Positions 25,816 to 38,206 of a stretch of DNA of 64,000 nucleotides are shown here, piece by piece. Location of the stretch: contig MARA01000009.1 of the NCBI GenBank assembly GCA_001792895.1, forward strand, positions 806,001 through 870,000. Direction: 5' to 3'. Numbering within the stretch: position 1 is the stretch's first letter; every line of letters begins with the position of its first letter. Origin of the DNA: Lentinus brumalis (taxonomy: Eukaryota; Basidiomycota; Agaricomycetes; Polyporales; Polyporaceae). The position numbers and the translations under genes are program-made. The notes under the pieces were generated by a model. It was not told where the DNA came from. It made no database searches and was given only the letters and a program-made list of their open reading frames with translations.

Positions 25816-27985
25816 CTACAACTCGAGCCGTTGCTTGATGCTGCTGAGGTTCGACCGCCGCCGCGACAGCATCGTCGCCCTCGGCCGACTCGTCTTGGCC
25901 CGCCCGACCGACATCTCTTTCATCCGCTTACGGCGCTCCCGCAGGATCTGCTTTGCAAATCGCTCGCCGTCGGTGAGTTCGTCCGAGCACGTGCTTGTTT
26001 CACGCGACATCTCCGACCCCACGGAAGTCGCGGAGGCCTGCGAGGAGTTGCGCGTGGGGAGTGCCGGACGACCGTACTGCTTCGTCCGTCTCCGGTTGTT
26101 GAAGCGCCGCGAGTCCTTCCTCCCACCGAACTCCTCGGTCGTAACGGCCGACAGGTTCGCAATACTGGGCAGGCGAGGTGGGTGCAGGCCGACTCGAGAG
26201 GGGTATGGCTCGTCCGAGACAGTGGAGTATACACTGCTTGATCTGGTGATGGCCTCTGACGGCAACGCGGAGAGGAATCGCGAGTCGTTCACCGCATTGT
26301 GCGCGTAGGAAGCACGCGGCTCGTCACCGAAGGGGTCGCGGATGTGAGTGTGAGGGACCCCGTATTCGTCGAGACTGTCCTGGATATGGACGATGCCCCT
26401 CCCCATCTCAGTCTCCTCTAGCGTCCATGGTGCCTCGCTCCTTGATGGGTCCCCGGTATCAGACCGGGAGAATTCGACGGAGTTGTCGCGAGGTCCATGT
26501 GGGACAGCCCTGCGGCGCTGGCTGTGACGAGTTGGCTGACGGGTGAAACTGTCGTCGCTCGCGTCGTCGGGGATGCTTGAGGAGTGGCCCCGACAACTGC
26601 GCTGTACACGTTGTACAGGTTCGACCTGATCGATGCAGCCCAGGTATCCTGCTTATCGTCCCCCTCAGCCATGGTCAAAGCCGGAGCATGCTTCTCTTCT
26701 CCTGGGTACGGCAGGGGATCCTCAAGGGACACGTCCTCCATGTCCGCATGTCGTGTGTACTGCCTCTGCTTCAGCCCCTCCGCCACCCTCGACTTCCTCG
26801 TCCTCAGCGGCGCCCATGGAGTGTCCAGTCCCTGTCCCTCGAGCGTCATATAGGCTGGGCGTTGCGGCTGGAAAGGAGTGCCGTATTCCACAGGACCTGA
26901 CGGCGCACGCCCGAGCGCGGTGCTCGCACGGCTCGTCTCCCCTCCCGAGATGTCTCCAGACGCGAGGTTCCTGATATGTAGCGGTCCCATGTCCTGCGCG
27001 AAGTCCGCGACGCTCTGCCCGGGGTCATGCGAGACAGCGACAAAGGGGCTGCTGCCGTGCATGCGCTGGTGCGTGTGAGCGGGAGGAGGCGGGACGAGGT
27101 CGCTCCCCTTCTCGATCATGAGGTCGCTGTCCCAACGCTTGACTTGCTCTCCGCCGTCCGTGTAAATGCCGAGGCCACCCTCGAGCTTCTCTTGCCTGGC
27201 GTCGTACGGGTCGCGGCCCCATGGCCAGTTGGCTTCCTCCCGCTGCTGGCGACGGAGGCGGCGCATGCGGACCCACCAGGCTACGATTCCCGCTACGATG
27301 AGACACACAGCAATCACTATAAGGGCGATAGTGAGGTACTTGGTCTGCGTGCGCTCGCTGTCATCCGCAGAGTCACGCTGGGATGTGGCTGTGGCCGATG
27401 AGGATAGGCTCGTAGTGGTGGAAGTTGACGAGGGAGAAACGGCGGCCAAAGGCGTGCTTGAGAGCGACGGCGACAGTGATGTCGAATCGACCGTACTGGT
27501 GGTGGTGATGGGATCTAGCACGGATGTAGATGCGGACGACAGCGACGCCTTGGAGGTCGGCAGCGCATGTGTGACCGAAGTGACCGTGGATCCGGTAACT
27601 GTCGCAAGTGTAGAGGAAGCGACCAGTGTCGCAGTGACGTCTGTGCTGACAGGTACAGACGTAGTCTGTGTATGCTAGCGCAAAGGTCAGTCAGGCCGAA
27701 AACGCAGCAGCACGCACTACATACCTGGGGGCTCGAGGAGCTCAGCTGTGAGGTAGGAGTGACGCCAACGTCTTGGTCATGGGGATCAGCCACAGCGCCA
27801 GCGACTGGGACCCCGGTATCGATCTGCCCGTTGGCGTCGAGGTAGATCCCGGATGAGTCGCCATGCTCAGAGTCCGCCCATGACAAGGACGAGCCCTGCT
27901 GCCGACTTTGAAGTCCTCGAAGTTTGTTGTCATTGTCGCTCAAAGTCCGGGCCCGCGGATACATCTTGCCGGAAGATTGTTGCAT
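25816..27985 (-). CDS. Single-pass membrane protein with Ser/Thr-rich ectodomain
   Basis: Exon 1 (from 27985, MQQSSGKMYPRART) joins across an intron at about 27675-27725 to a long Thr/Ser/Val-rich segment. One transmembrane helix (YLTIALIVIAVCLIVAGIVA) follows, then a basic stop-transfer sequence (RMRRLRRQQREE) and a long polar cytoplasmic tail. There is no obvious signal peptide. The tail contains PWGRDPYD, a His/Pro stretch and C-terminal basic blocks (FAKQILRERRKRMKEM). The layout resembles fungal Mid2/Wsc-like or other single-pass surface proteins, but no domain is recognised. The tail frame breaks at 26588-26591 (a GGGG run on the coding strand): one extra G connects SNLYNVYSAVVG with HSSSIPDDASDDSFTRQ and carries on to the stop at 25816. 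Without it the protein ends at 26418. Confidence 0.75.
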
Positions 27986-28788
27986 TGTGTCAAAGCAAGA
28001 GCAAGAGTTTGAATGCGAAGGATGAAGTTAGGGTTGCGATCGAGCAAGTGCGAAGTGCGAAGGTAGTGTGGACGCTCCGGGCGTATAGTCGAAGTGTGGA
28101 AGTGCGAGGTGAACGAAAAGTGCAGCGAACAGGCCGACCCCGGGGTGTTTTTATGCACAACGAGTCGCAGCAGAGGGGCGAAGTCTCCCTGTTGGCAATG
28201 AGGCTGACTTGGTAAAGCCGAGTCGGACAAATTGCAATGGAGGCCAGGGGGTGACCATTGCCTGCCTGCCGCTGGCAGCCGGATGACTCTGTCGGTCTGT
28301 TCTGCAACGGCGTCGAGTTCGGGCCGCATGCTAAGATGCGGAGCTGGATACCTGCCTGTGTTGACGTTCAGTACGGGACGACGACGAGGGATTGGCCATC
28401 GGTACTCACATCCGTCACGGCGACAATCCAGTTTGATTGATGACTTGCGATGTAGCCCAAGGAACCTTCCGACCCTCAGGCGGGCTACATGGAACAGCTA
28501 GCAATGTATTGAAGCCGGAAAAGCAGAGCAGAGATAGAATACAGCAACTGGGGCTAACCAAGGACAACGGACGTCAAACGGTGACTACAATGTCTACGTA
28601 GGAAGTAACAGCTCAGCAATGTCCGTTCGACGGGATACACGGGAAGCCAACACAACACGGAGAAATAAATGGCATACACCATCCCTCGTAACCACTTTGA
28701 AACCAGAAAGCACAAACCAGAAGCGCTCCCGCCGCCTCAACCAAACACTCACACCGACCCCCTATCCTCCGCACGCCGAGTTCCGGGC
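27986..28788. other. Intergenic: promoter of the single-pass membrane gene and VeA 3' flank
   Basis: Both neighbours are on the minus strand. No gene is seen; short frames only. Confidence 0.45.
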
Positions 28789-31700
28789 CTACGTCGAGTC
28801 TTCCGTGATGATGTTCCCGATACTCAGCGGATTCTTCTTCCCACCGCTACCCTGACGCTCCCCCGCGCTCGATCCGGGCGGAGACGAACCGCCAGCAACC
28901 CGCAGCGGCGCCAGCTGGATCCTTTGCAGCCCGCCGCTCGAACCCCCAGCAGCGGGCGCCGCCGTATTCGTGTATCCGCTGTAGTCCGGGGGGACGCTCC
29001 CGTACGGCCCGGGGGCCGGCGGCGGCGGCGCGTACGAGCCGCTCCACGAGCCTTCGCTCGACGAGGGCGGGGCACCGCTCCCGCCCGGCGGCGGAGGAAG
29101 CGGGTATGGGCTGTAGCCCTGCGAGGCGTGGTGGTGCGGCGGGGTGCTGAGCTGGTAGTGCGAGTGGCCGCTGTGCGTCGGGGCGGGCCCGGGCGCGTTG
29201 TGGTGCGACCGAGAGCTCTGCGGGGAGGCACGCTCGGGTACGAGTATTGCTGTGGGGGCATTGGGGGTGCCGCAGCGTATCCCCGCCCGTACCCACTGGA
29301 CGCGGGTGCACTCGAGCCAGGACTGCCGTACTCGCTCGCATAGGGCTGGGTGGCTGCGGGCGGAGAAGGTGGCTGCTGCGCGTACCCCGGATGGTGGGAG
29401 GGATGGTGGCCATGCGGGGGTTGAGGCGGAGGCGGCGGAGGTGCGGACGCATGGTGGGGATGGTGTTCGTAGTAGCCACCATACGCACCGGGCTGCTGCT
29501 GCGCTGGCGGGGGCGGAGGAGGATAGCTCCCATAGTCATAGCGCGGAGCGGGACCAGGTGCCGGACCAGCAGGTTGATGATGATGCGGAGGCGGAGGAGG
29601 AGGAGCAGAGTAATGGTGCTGCTGCTGTTGATGCGCATATGGATCGTACGACGTCTGCGCGGGCGGGGCCGGAGGAGGCCATGACTGGGTGGGGGCAGGA
29701 GCAGGTCCGGGCCCGGGCGCCGAAGCAGGCGGACTGTAGGAAGCGTAGGGAGGGGGCGGGGGATGGTGGGTATGCTGATGTTGAGGAGGAGGCGGGACTG
29801 AATAGTGATGCGTAGCGGGAGCGTAGTGATGTGAGGGCGGAGGGGGCGCACCGTGCGCGTGAGGGTCATAATGGTAAGGAGTCGGGGTGCCGGCGCTGCG
29901 TAGCGATGATCGTATTGTGCAGGTGCCGGGGGAGGAGCTGAGGCATAATGGGAGTGTTCAACCGGCGCAGCTGCCTGGGGGGCAGACGTGGGTTGGGCCG
30001 GTGCAGCATGCTGAGGAGCACTCAGTGCAGGGTCGATCGGTCCCCAGCCACCGGCCGCGTTGGATGAACCAGCATCTTCAACCATAGGCTCGTCAGCCCG
30101 CGCCCGTTTCGCACCTCGACCCTCCATACTCTCCCTCCTGCTGATGCTGCCACTAGCAGCTGCACCGCCCACACTTCCACCTGACTCCCTGCGCTCTCGC
30201 TCTCGATCCCTATCCCGCTCGCGATCACGTTCATGCTCCCGCTCACGTTCACGCTCCCTGTCCTGATCGTCGTCGTCGTCGTCAAGCGGCACTGGGACAG
30301 GACCGAAAGCACCATGGGGAATGGGCACTGGCCCCATGGGGATGGGGACAGGCGTATCCAGAGCAGGGACTGGTCGTTTGCGCACCCGAATGTCCTTGCG
30401 AATGCGTATCTTGATTCCTTGGTCGGCAAGGGAGCACGAGAGAGGTGTCGACTCTGGAAACGGTGACGTCAGGAGATGCCTGAGTCAAGCAACAAAGAGC
30501 GCGCTCACCTTCCATGCCGGGGAACTTCTTCGCTGTGTACACGTAAAAGGGAGCAGAGAAGATCGACTTGCAGTGATAGACATTGTTGCTGTAGACGACC
30601 CTTCATTTACCTGCTTGGCATCGTACATCTGACTGACCACTCACCCCACGACCTCGTATAAGCTCAGCTTCAGTCGGTAGCTACCCTCCGTACGCACGCT
30701 CAAATCGGGAAATACGAAGAATCCAGCGTCCGCATTCTGATGCTCGCTATCCTTCAGGTGGTAGAGCGACGATACGACCGACCCAGTTGTGCAACGCGTC
30801 TTGCCGTCCTGTAGATCATGTCGTCAGCAACCAACTCTTGTCTGTTCTGGCCGAGTGTTTGGCGACTCCCAACAATCGGGATCTGTCGCGCGCCCACAAA
30901 ATACACAAGCCGGGACACTGGCGCAACATGCGCGGGGCTTCGTCGTCGGTGGATAGGCGCATAACGCAGAGAAGATTGACCACACAATTGGAGCTCTTCT
31001 TCCGCGTGCCGTGGAGCCTCGCGTTGCTCTTGCGATATGTCCGTACAGAGCGCGCGTACTTTGGTTGCTCACGCGCAACTCCACGCATGGGACGCGACGC
31101 ATACAGGAAGATGGTAACATCACATACCGACCCCAAACTTGCACGACAACCACACACGGAAAGTGCGAGAGACAAACACTCACCTTCAGCCAATGCAGCT
31201 CCACGTCCTCGTCCGGCTTGGCCAAACTGGCGAACATAAAATAATATGGGTTTTGAAGGAAGCTCTGGGCCGAGGGAGGCGCAGACAAGTCTGCGAGGTG
31301 ATCATGCATGGGAAGAGTGGAGGAAAAGGGAAAGTAAAGCTTTGTATGATGCGACAACGAGGGTAATCTGCGTGTATGCTCACCTGGGGAACTGGCTCTC
31401 GATGAGTTCGACTGTGGACGACGCGACGAGGGGTCGACAACGCGCAATTGGACGATAGGCGGGGATCAATCGGTCGGCGGTCAGCTACAAAACACAGGGC
31501 AAGGCTAGCGGTAAGCGGGATATGCTTCATAGCGACTGTAGAAATGGACCTTTACCGCCTACGCCGCACATGCGAGCCTGCTTGGGCTCTTGTCGCATGG
31601 TCAGGTCATACTCCCTGGGGTCGTTTGAGCGAGCCATTGCAGCGCGATGTGGGATTCGTGCGTTGTGCCGGGAGACGAGGACAAGTGGTGTATGCGGGGG

Positions 31701-31896
31701 AGGGAACGCAGAGGGCGATATATGTCGCGACGAGGGAAGGCAAGAAACAGTGAGTATACGACGGGTACGAACCCATGGAACTGGGATGGGTGGTGGGAAG
31801 CGCGAGGATGAGTGATCGGACTCACAGTCTGTCTCTGTCGTATTGCGAGTGCACGGGAAGCTTGGCGTGCACAAACTGGTGCTGCTCGTCGTCCAT
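28789..31896 (-). CDS. veA: Velvet-domain global regulator VeA
   Basis: Exon 1 starts at 31896 (MDDEQHQFVHAKLPVHSQYD). The velvet domain reads LEYDLTMRQEPKQARMCG, ADRRPIDP...IVQLRVVDPS, then FLQNPYYFMFASLAKPDED, SSLYHLKDSEHQNADAGFFV, FPDLSVRTEGSYRLKLSLYE and IFSAPFYVYTAKKFPGM. A basic stretch (IKIRIRKDIRVRKRP) right after the domain fits a nuclear localisation signal. The C-terminal half is low complexity: six Asp, then alternating Arg/Glu/Asp (29.9-30.3 kb), then a very long Pro/Tyr/His/Gln-rich tail, ending NPLSIGNIITEDST. Family role: velvet proteins bind DNA as dimers and, with LaeA in ascomycetes, couple development to secondary metabolism. The frame needs one extra C at three CCCC runs (coding strand; 31461-31464, 29884-29887, 29222-29225), so simple ORF calls here are wrong in the tail. 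Confidence 0.93.
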
Positions 31897-34222
31897 GGCG
31901 GCGTCGCGGCTGGCGGTGAGGACGGGGAGTTCGACGACAAGACGGTGCGCGGGAGGAGGAAAGACGACTGAGGTGAGAGAATCTAACCTGCCCGAAACTA
32001 TGGCTCGATCAGAAACTAATCTCGATTACAAAACCGATAACACGTTGATAATAACCTAGACTTATCTCTGGCAAGCAGTAAGGCAGAAGATCTGGCAGAA
32101 GATAAGTACTAGTACAAGAACAGGTACAAGAGTAAGGACCCAGGTAAACGGACTCCTATATATCCTCCCACAGGATGCACGCAGTTCACATGGCCCGCCA
32201 TCTCGTGGGTCGTTCGCGCTGCAGTGTCGAGGAACGGGGATGCAGGAGTAAGTATGTAGGGTTCGACCCGTACCTTCGGGTGGACCCAAGTCCATGGTCT
32301 CGGATATACCAGCTTCTCCACCCTTCCCCACCTCGCGCCCTCCGAGTCTGACTCTCGCGCCGCACCTTGCCCTCAAATCCAGCTCAAATCCCGCGAATGC
32401 TCAGCTGACGACCTGTGCTGGCATGGTAGCTCTTCGGGGGACAGTCTGATGCTGGAAGAACGTATTCATGACGCGGCTGTCGCAGCAATGTCGCGCGGTG
32501 TCAGTGTCGTGTGGCGAGGTGAATTATGACAGTGTTCCCCGGGTCCTTGGGACAATTGCCCGTTCCAATGTCCCACGACAGTACTTATGATGACCTTCAA
32601 TCACGTACTTCCGCAACGCCGTGGGCAACGACTCGGATGTCTTGCGTCTGTGGCCCAGCATGGACGGTACCTGTCAAATGGTGACACAAATACTTACTTC
32701 CGTGCTGATCTCGTACCTGGCCGAAGTAGAGTAGACTCGCGCTCCTGAATCCGACCACCCACATTCAACTCTGGGTGCGGCAACCCACCATTGTTGCATG
32801 TGTCGGCCTGCATACTCGCAACCGTGGCGAACACGGGGTGCGGGAGATGATATGTTATTCCAGCGGTGGGACACTGGGAGGCCTGACCTTGAAGTGCTCG
32901 GCATGATTAGTTACTCCGTGCCAATATTGAATCTGGTCAACGAAGCCTCACCCGCATTTCGGTAACCCAGTGGCTGATCGTGCACGATTTCGTCCAGGCT
33001 GGGGAAGGTCAAACTGTAAACAACATGCTCCGTAGGCAGGACATCTATTTTGTTTATTCAGTGAGTGTCATACACGCACCGAGAGGCCAACTTGAAGCTC
33101 GCTGATGCCGGTGCATGGGAATGCTTACATTCATTCTCACCCGAGAGGCAACTTCGGCTGTCCCAAAGATTGAGGGACGCCGGTTCTCCAGATACCTTTG
33201 GCCAACTTGCCTCCTCCGCACTCTCTGACATCCCAGCTCACTAGAAAAATAAGTATCCCGATATTGCTTAGAAGCAGCACAACGCTTGGAGGACGTACCA
33301 AGCTGATAGAGTGGGATGCAGCCCCAGAATGAGGACCTGAAAACACAGTGTTGCGGCGGAACACAGTACTCACGAGCCTCCACGACCGCGTCCCGGGTCC
33401 ATGGCCCAGGCCCAGATAGGCAACTATCCGCAACTCACTCCTCTGCTGCCAGTGGCACGTACACATGAATGGGCAGCACACCAGGTGGACAGCAATAACG
33501 CACGCACTTTGAGTTCGCGTCGTAGGCTTCCGATCGCCTCAGAAGGCGGTGGGCACCACTTCACAAGAAGGGGTGCGAACGACTCGCGGCTGGAGTCTGG
33601 AGGTCGGCGCACCCGACATCACGGCGTCGAATGGCGCCAAACTCTCGTCCTCGGTTAGTAGACCCCGGCATACCAGGGCGCTCCTAGTCAAACCATAATT
33701 CGCAGCCAGGCCCCCAAGACCTGCGACGATCTTGCAGATGCATGGAAGCCGTCATGCATGATGCAGCCCATGCAGAGGTTCGCTGGAGAGTTTCTTGTTC
33801 CCTGGGGTAGCGTGCGGCAGCGCAGCTATCGTTGTCCACGAAGGCAGCCCTGTTCGCCTCCCAGTACCCGCATGAGAACCAAACGCCTGCGTTTTAAGGA
33901 GCCTATGACATGCCAGCTTCTCCTGGGCGCCATGGCACCGGACGAGACACAGACGCGGCTCCGATCACACGTACGGACACCAGCACTGTGGTTATATGGT
34001 GAGCTGCCTGTTCCATAGAGTATGCACCATGTAGGAGCAGTGTCTTAGCCTACATACCGTCGAATAAAAATCTCAATATCGTCCGACATGCCGACTACTA
34101 CGACAAACTCTACTCCATAATTCCGTCAGTAGGAAACTTCCCCAGGCGTGACAGGGCGTGTGTGCGAGCACCCGGAATGCGTCCCATTGACAGCGCCCGG
34201 GGCCGCGACCGCGATATTCCGC
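31897..34222. other. 2.3-kb region without a supported gene
   Basis: The right neighbour's 3' end and the VeA promoter border this stretch. Open frames are short and interrupted on both strands; none resembles a known family. A run of GTAC-containing words at about 32107-32140 is low-complexity only. Confidence 0.4.
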
Positions 34223-37200
34223 TCAATTGCGAATTCGTTCATGCGGTTCTTGCCATGGAACACCTGCACGAGGAGGAAGGGACCGAAAGTCAGTCGCTCC
34301 GGCAGCCCGAGTCGAGACCAAGAGCCACGCACCGAGTATCCGGAAGATCTCCTCCTCGCTCTCCGACGCAATCAGCTTGCCTGTAAGCACCACACGGTAA
34401 GTTCGCGCTGTGAAAGACTTGAGACCAGGGCGCACCCTCGGAGAGTTTCTTGCGCCGATCTTGCGGGTCGCGAATGACGTCGGCGTGCAGCCCACGTTGG
34501 TTCAGAGAGTACCCCATCCTGTTCGCCTTCAAGCGCATCGAACGGTTGAACTACCGCGCCAGACCAAAACAGGAACGTATGAGATGAGGAAACGTGGATT
34601 CGTAAAACGTCAAGATGAGTACACCACTGCGAATTCTGTCACTCACAATATCGTCCCCTGTATAGTAGAGAAGCGCACCGCCCCTCGACTTCCATGGTAT
34701 GGTGAGGAAGTCTGGAAGTGGGCATGAATGGACGAACGGTGAAAGCAGTGACAATAGGCGACATACCGATGCGGCGGCGCCGACTCTGCGGGTCTCTCCT
34801 ACACAGTCCCCTGTAACACAGCTCCAGGTCCTCAAAGTTACGGGGAAGAGAGAGGTCCTCGGTGATAATGCCTTTCTTGCGCAGCTCGGAAAGGAGGCGC
34901 CGTAACACGCCTGAAAGGTGTCGAGGAATCGAGGGACGGAGAGCGAGGTACTTGAGGACGAGGTGTGGTTCATTAATGAGAAGGAAACCCACCTCGATGT
35001 GTCTTGCCGTCGGTCGTCGGCCGTGTTATGAGCACGTCGATATCCCCACAATCCGCCTTTCCTCTGTCACAGTCATGAACACCGGCGCTGCACCGAGTGC
35101 GCGAGATCACTTACCGCCGGAAACTGCCCATCACACGGACGAAGAGCTTGGGGTCGATGCGGAGGGCTGGCGTCCCAACGGTGTCAAACACGTCCCTCTA
35201 CAGCTGCTTTGGGATGACTCACCTTCGGCCTGAATCATGTCGTATATCTCCTGCACCTCCGCCCTCGGTATCCGGGTTCTGATATCTTGACGTGTCGCAC
35301 ACACAGTCACGAGGGGTACGGGACGAAATAGACCAACTACGCACCGTCGTAATACCTGACAGCTATCTCCTGTGCTCGCGACACCTTGATGTCCCCTTTG
35401 CGCGCAAGCACATCTTCGAGCGTCCTGACGCCGTTCTGATACCAGCGACACGCGATCGTAGGTCCTGATCGACGATATCCAGGTCAACGTCGACAGTCAT
35501 CAGCAGGACGGGCTCGAACTCACCGACGTTGTAGATCACAGACAGCATCTCCACAACCTCGAAGTCCTCCGTTAGCTCGTGCGCGATCCGCCTCAAATCC
35601 CCAGTCTCAATGACTTCCATGATCTGTACCAGGGGGGGGTCAAATGGTCAGAAGAAAAAGATACAACGGCATCGGAGACCTGCGCGCCACAGACCTTCTC
35701 AGCAGTCCTCTTGCCGATTCCAGGTAGATCCTCCGCCTCCTTCATCGTCCTGATTCTCGTAGGATGCTTGCGCAAGGTAGTGATCGCTGCTCTGCGTGAG
35801 TTGACGTCCACGACTCAAAAGCAGGACAAGGAGGTCACCTTTTTTGAGTGCGAAAACACGCCATTTGTCGGTGTGACCTATCTTCACGGTATATATGTCC
35901 CTCAACCTCGCGAGCTGCGAACGGAGTCCGTCAGCTTAGGAAAGGGGACATCGGTGGGGCCACCAAGCAGAGCGTACCTTCGCAATCACATCCTGATTGG
36001 GGCAAGCTCCCCGACGCGCTCTCGCATGCTTGTCATCGCAAACGAACTACCGGGCACACAAAGACGCTCAGGCGGCCGTTAGTGGGGAGAAAGCAGGGGA
36101 GAAGAACGCACCCCTTTCCCCTTGCCACCCTTCGAAGACCCTGCTGCGCGGCCCCCGTTGCCTTCCGATGTTACCGATTCATCATCAGACTCGTCTTTGC
36201 CGTACCACTGACAAGGTGACGTCAGGGACTTCCATCCCACCGAAGCCCAAGGCGGTCAGCTTACCTCTGCGTCCCGCTCGGCCCGCGCCTGCTCATAGAA
36301 TTCAGCCAGGGGGTCGTCGCGCGAGCCAACCACGAAAGTCGTCGTCGAGGGTCCAGCAGCATTTCCAACGGCTGCGGCAGCCCCGGCAGCAAGCGCAGAC
36401 ACGTCTCGTTCGAGCGGCTGGAGAGGGTCCGGGCGTGGGTAGCCAGGAGAAGAGGGCGGCGAGGGCAGTCCCGCGTTCGGACAGATCTTCGCTCCATCAC
36501 CGGGTGAGATTTTATCCTGTGTGAAGTCTCTGTATTTATGGGCGTCAGAGCACCCGAAACACGCAGGATATCCAACCGCGGCGACGTACGAAATGTGGCT
36601 GAACTCGTCGCTGCTCTGCTCTGCCGCGACATTACTCGTACTCCCCCCGTCCCGTGTCTGTGCCTCGCTCGCGGGTCCGGTCTTCATCTGCCCGCTTTCG
36701 CTCTTCGTGCGTGCCCTCTTCGCCCATGGCTCCTTCCCGTCATAGAATCTCTCTGGAAAAGCCGCATGCAAAAACTCAGAGTTCATCGGATACTCGTATT
36801 CATCTTCGTCCGTAGGGGTACCGGTAGACTGGCAGGTGATCCCTTCCGATCCCTCGCCTCGCTCGCCCTGCTGACTGGTCCGCTTCACAGGCCTGCGACC
36901 ATGTCCGCTGACAACCCAATCCCACAGCACCGTAGCGATGTGATCAGGGATATCGGAGGGCTGCTTGACCTTGATCGCGGACAAAAGGGACCCCTTCGCA
37001 ATTGAGTCCCCACAGACGATATGGGTAATCCTGTCGGGATCGTACTCTGGCACGAGCTCGCCGCCATGCTTCACAATCTAACCACACAAACGACCAGTGA
37101 GCTGCGACCCAAACGCCGACGGCAAAGTCGGCCACTCACAAGCTGCATTTTGTTGCGCGTTGATTGCCCAACAAAGTTGAAGTCGCCGCCATAGAAATAG

Positions 37201-38206
37201 ATCCGCCTGCCCTTCAGGAACTGGGGGACCTTTCTTTTGCCGCCCTGCTGTGGCTGAGCGGTGGCCTGGGCCTGTAGCATCTTCGCATATTCAGACAACG
37301 TGTACTTCGGCTCCTTCTGCTTCTGACCCTTCGTCTTCTTCGCGGCCGTACTACTTCGTCCTGCCGTCGCACGTTTGGCGGGCTCCCGAGGCCTGGCAGC
37401 GGCTTTGCCCTTACCGGAGGCATCCTTGGACACCGGAACGACAGGGCCCGGCGCCGTACTCGGGGAGTAGTGATGTTGCTGCAATCTCCCGGCGCATCAT
37501 GTCTCCTTCCTGTGCCGGCTGTCAGCTCCCTAACACCGCCCAAACGCTTCTGACCGCCTCTCTGAACGTCCGAAGAAGACGCAGAAGCCGTCTGGAGCTC
37601 CGACTTGCCCGCAGGACCCTTACACGCGCCTCTCCGAACGCGCGCATCATCCTCAATGCCAGCGAGGGTGGCAGGCAGCGACAACTCCGCCAGACGTCCC
37701 TCGTGTTTGTCTGTATGCACGCTGCGGACGAAGCGTCAGGGGCTCGATCATGCTTCGCCTGATGCGCCAGACGTACTCAGCTCCGACTGTCGTCTCAGAA
37801 GGGAGGGCCATCGCCGCCGAAGCGGCGGTCGGAGTTGGCTGCTTGTCGATGCCCTTCGACTTCTTGCGCTGCCTTCGATCGAGTGTAGAACCGGTATCAT
37901 CAGCCTTGCGTTTCCTGCGTGACGGGTCAGTGTCAGCCCAGCACCGGCACTGAAGCATCAACGGTACCTTTCGGGCAGGTTCTCCCCAGACGCATCGGAT
38001 GCTGGCGGCTGCGCGGTTATCACAACTGAACTGTGCGAAGCATTCAATCCTTTAGAGCCGGGCTGAGGAGGGGAAGCAGGTCGCGCGTCTCTGTGTCCGC
38101 GTAACACGCTTATGACGTTGTCCAAGCTGCCTATCGCTATAGTCTCCGGATTGAAAGTGTAGCTTGTGCTTGTACGGCTGCTCAGGTACGCGTCAGAACA
38201 ATTCAT
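34223..38206 (-). CDS. Family X DNA polymerase with BRCT domain (Pol lambda / Pol4-like)
   Basis: N-terminal part: basic, NLS-like (RKRKADD, RRQRKKSKGIDK). BRCT domain: FLKGRRIYFYGGDFNFVG and HGGELVPEYDPDRITHIVCG, then VLWDWVVSGHGRRP. The middle linker is Pro/Ser rich. Catalytic part: a helix-hairpin-helix (MKEAEDLPGIGKRTAEKV), palm/thumb segments with LELCYRGLC and RRRI, ALLYYTGDDI, SIRLKANRMGYSLNQRGLHA, and the family-ending ESEEEIFRILGVPWQEPHERI at 34223. This is the typical polymerase X C-terminus. Role: gap filling in base excision and end-joining repair in the nucleus. The first and last exons are clear; several internal frames were not fully joined. The true start is uncertain: coding-like exons up to about 39.2 kb (separate entry) may be its N-terminus. 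Confidence 0.85.

Noticed and set aside
28669..29343. 224-codon plus-strand Arg/Gly-rich frame
   Set aside because: Antisense of the VeA proline-rich tail; composition is the mirror of Pro/Ala codons.
1..31896. A secondary-metabolite gene cluster joining reductase, P450 and VeA
   Set aside because: Housekeeping genes (homoaconitase, importin, DNA repair) lie between them and spacing is over 10 kb; VeA is a global regulator, not a cluster-specific one.
32255..32275. GGTTCGACCC resembling a tRNA T-loop
   Set aside because: Flanking bases do not form the T-stem, and no matching A-box or acceptor stem is present at the right distance.
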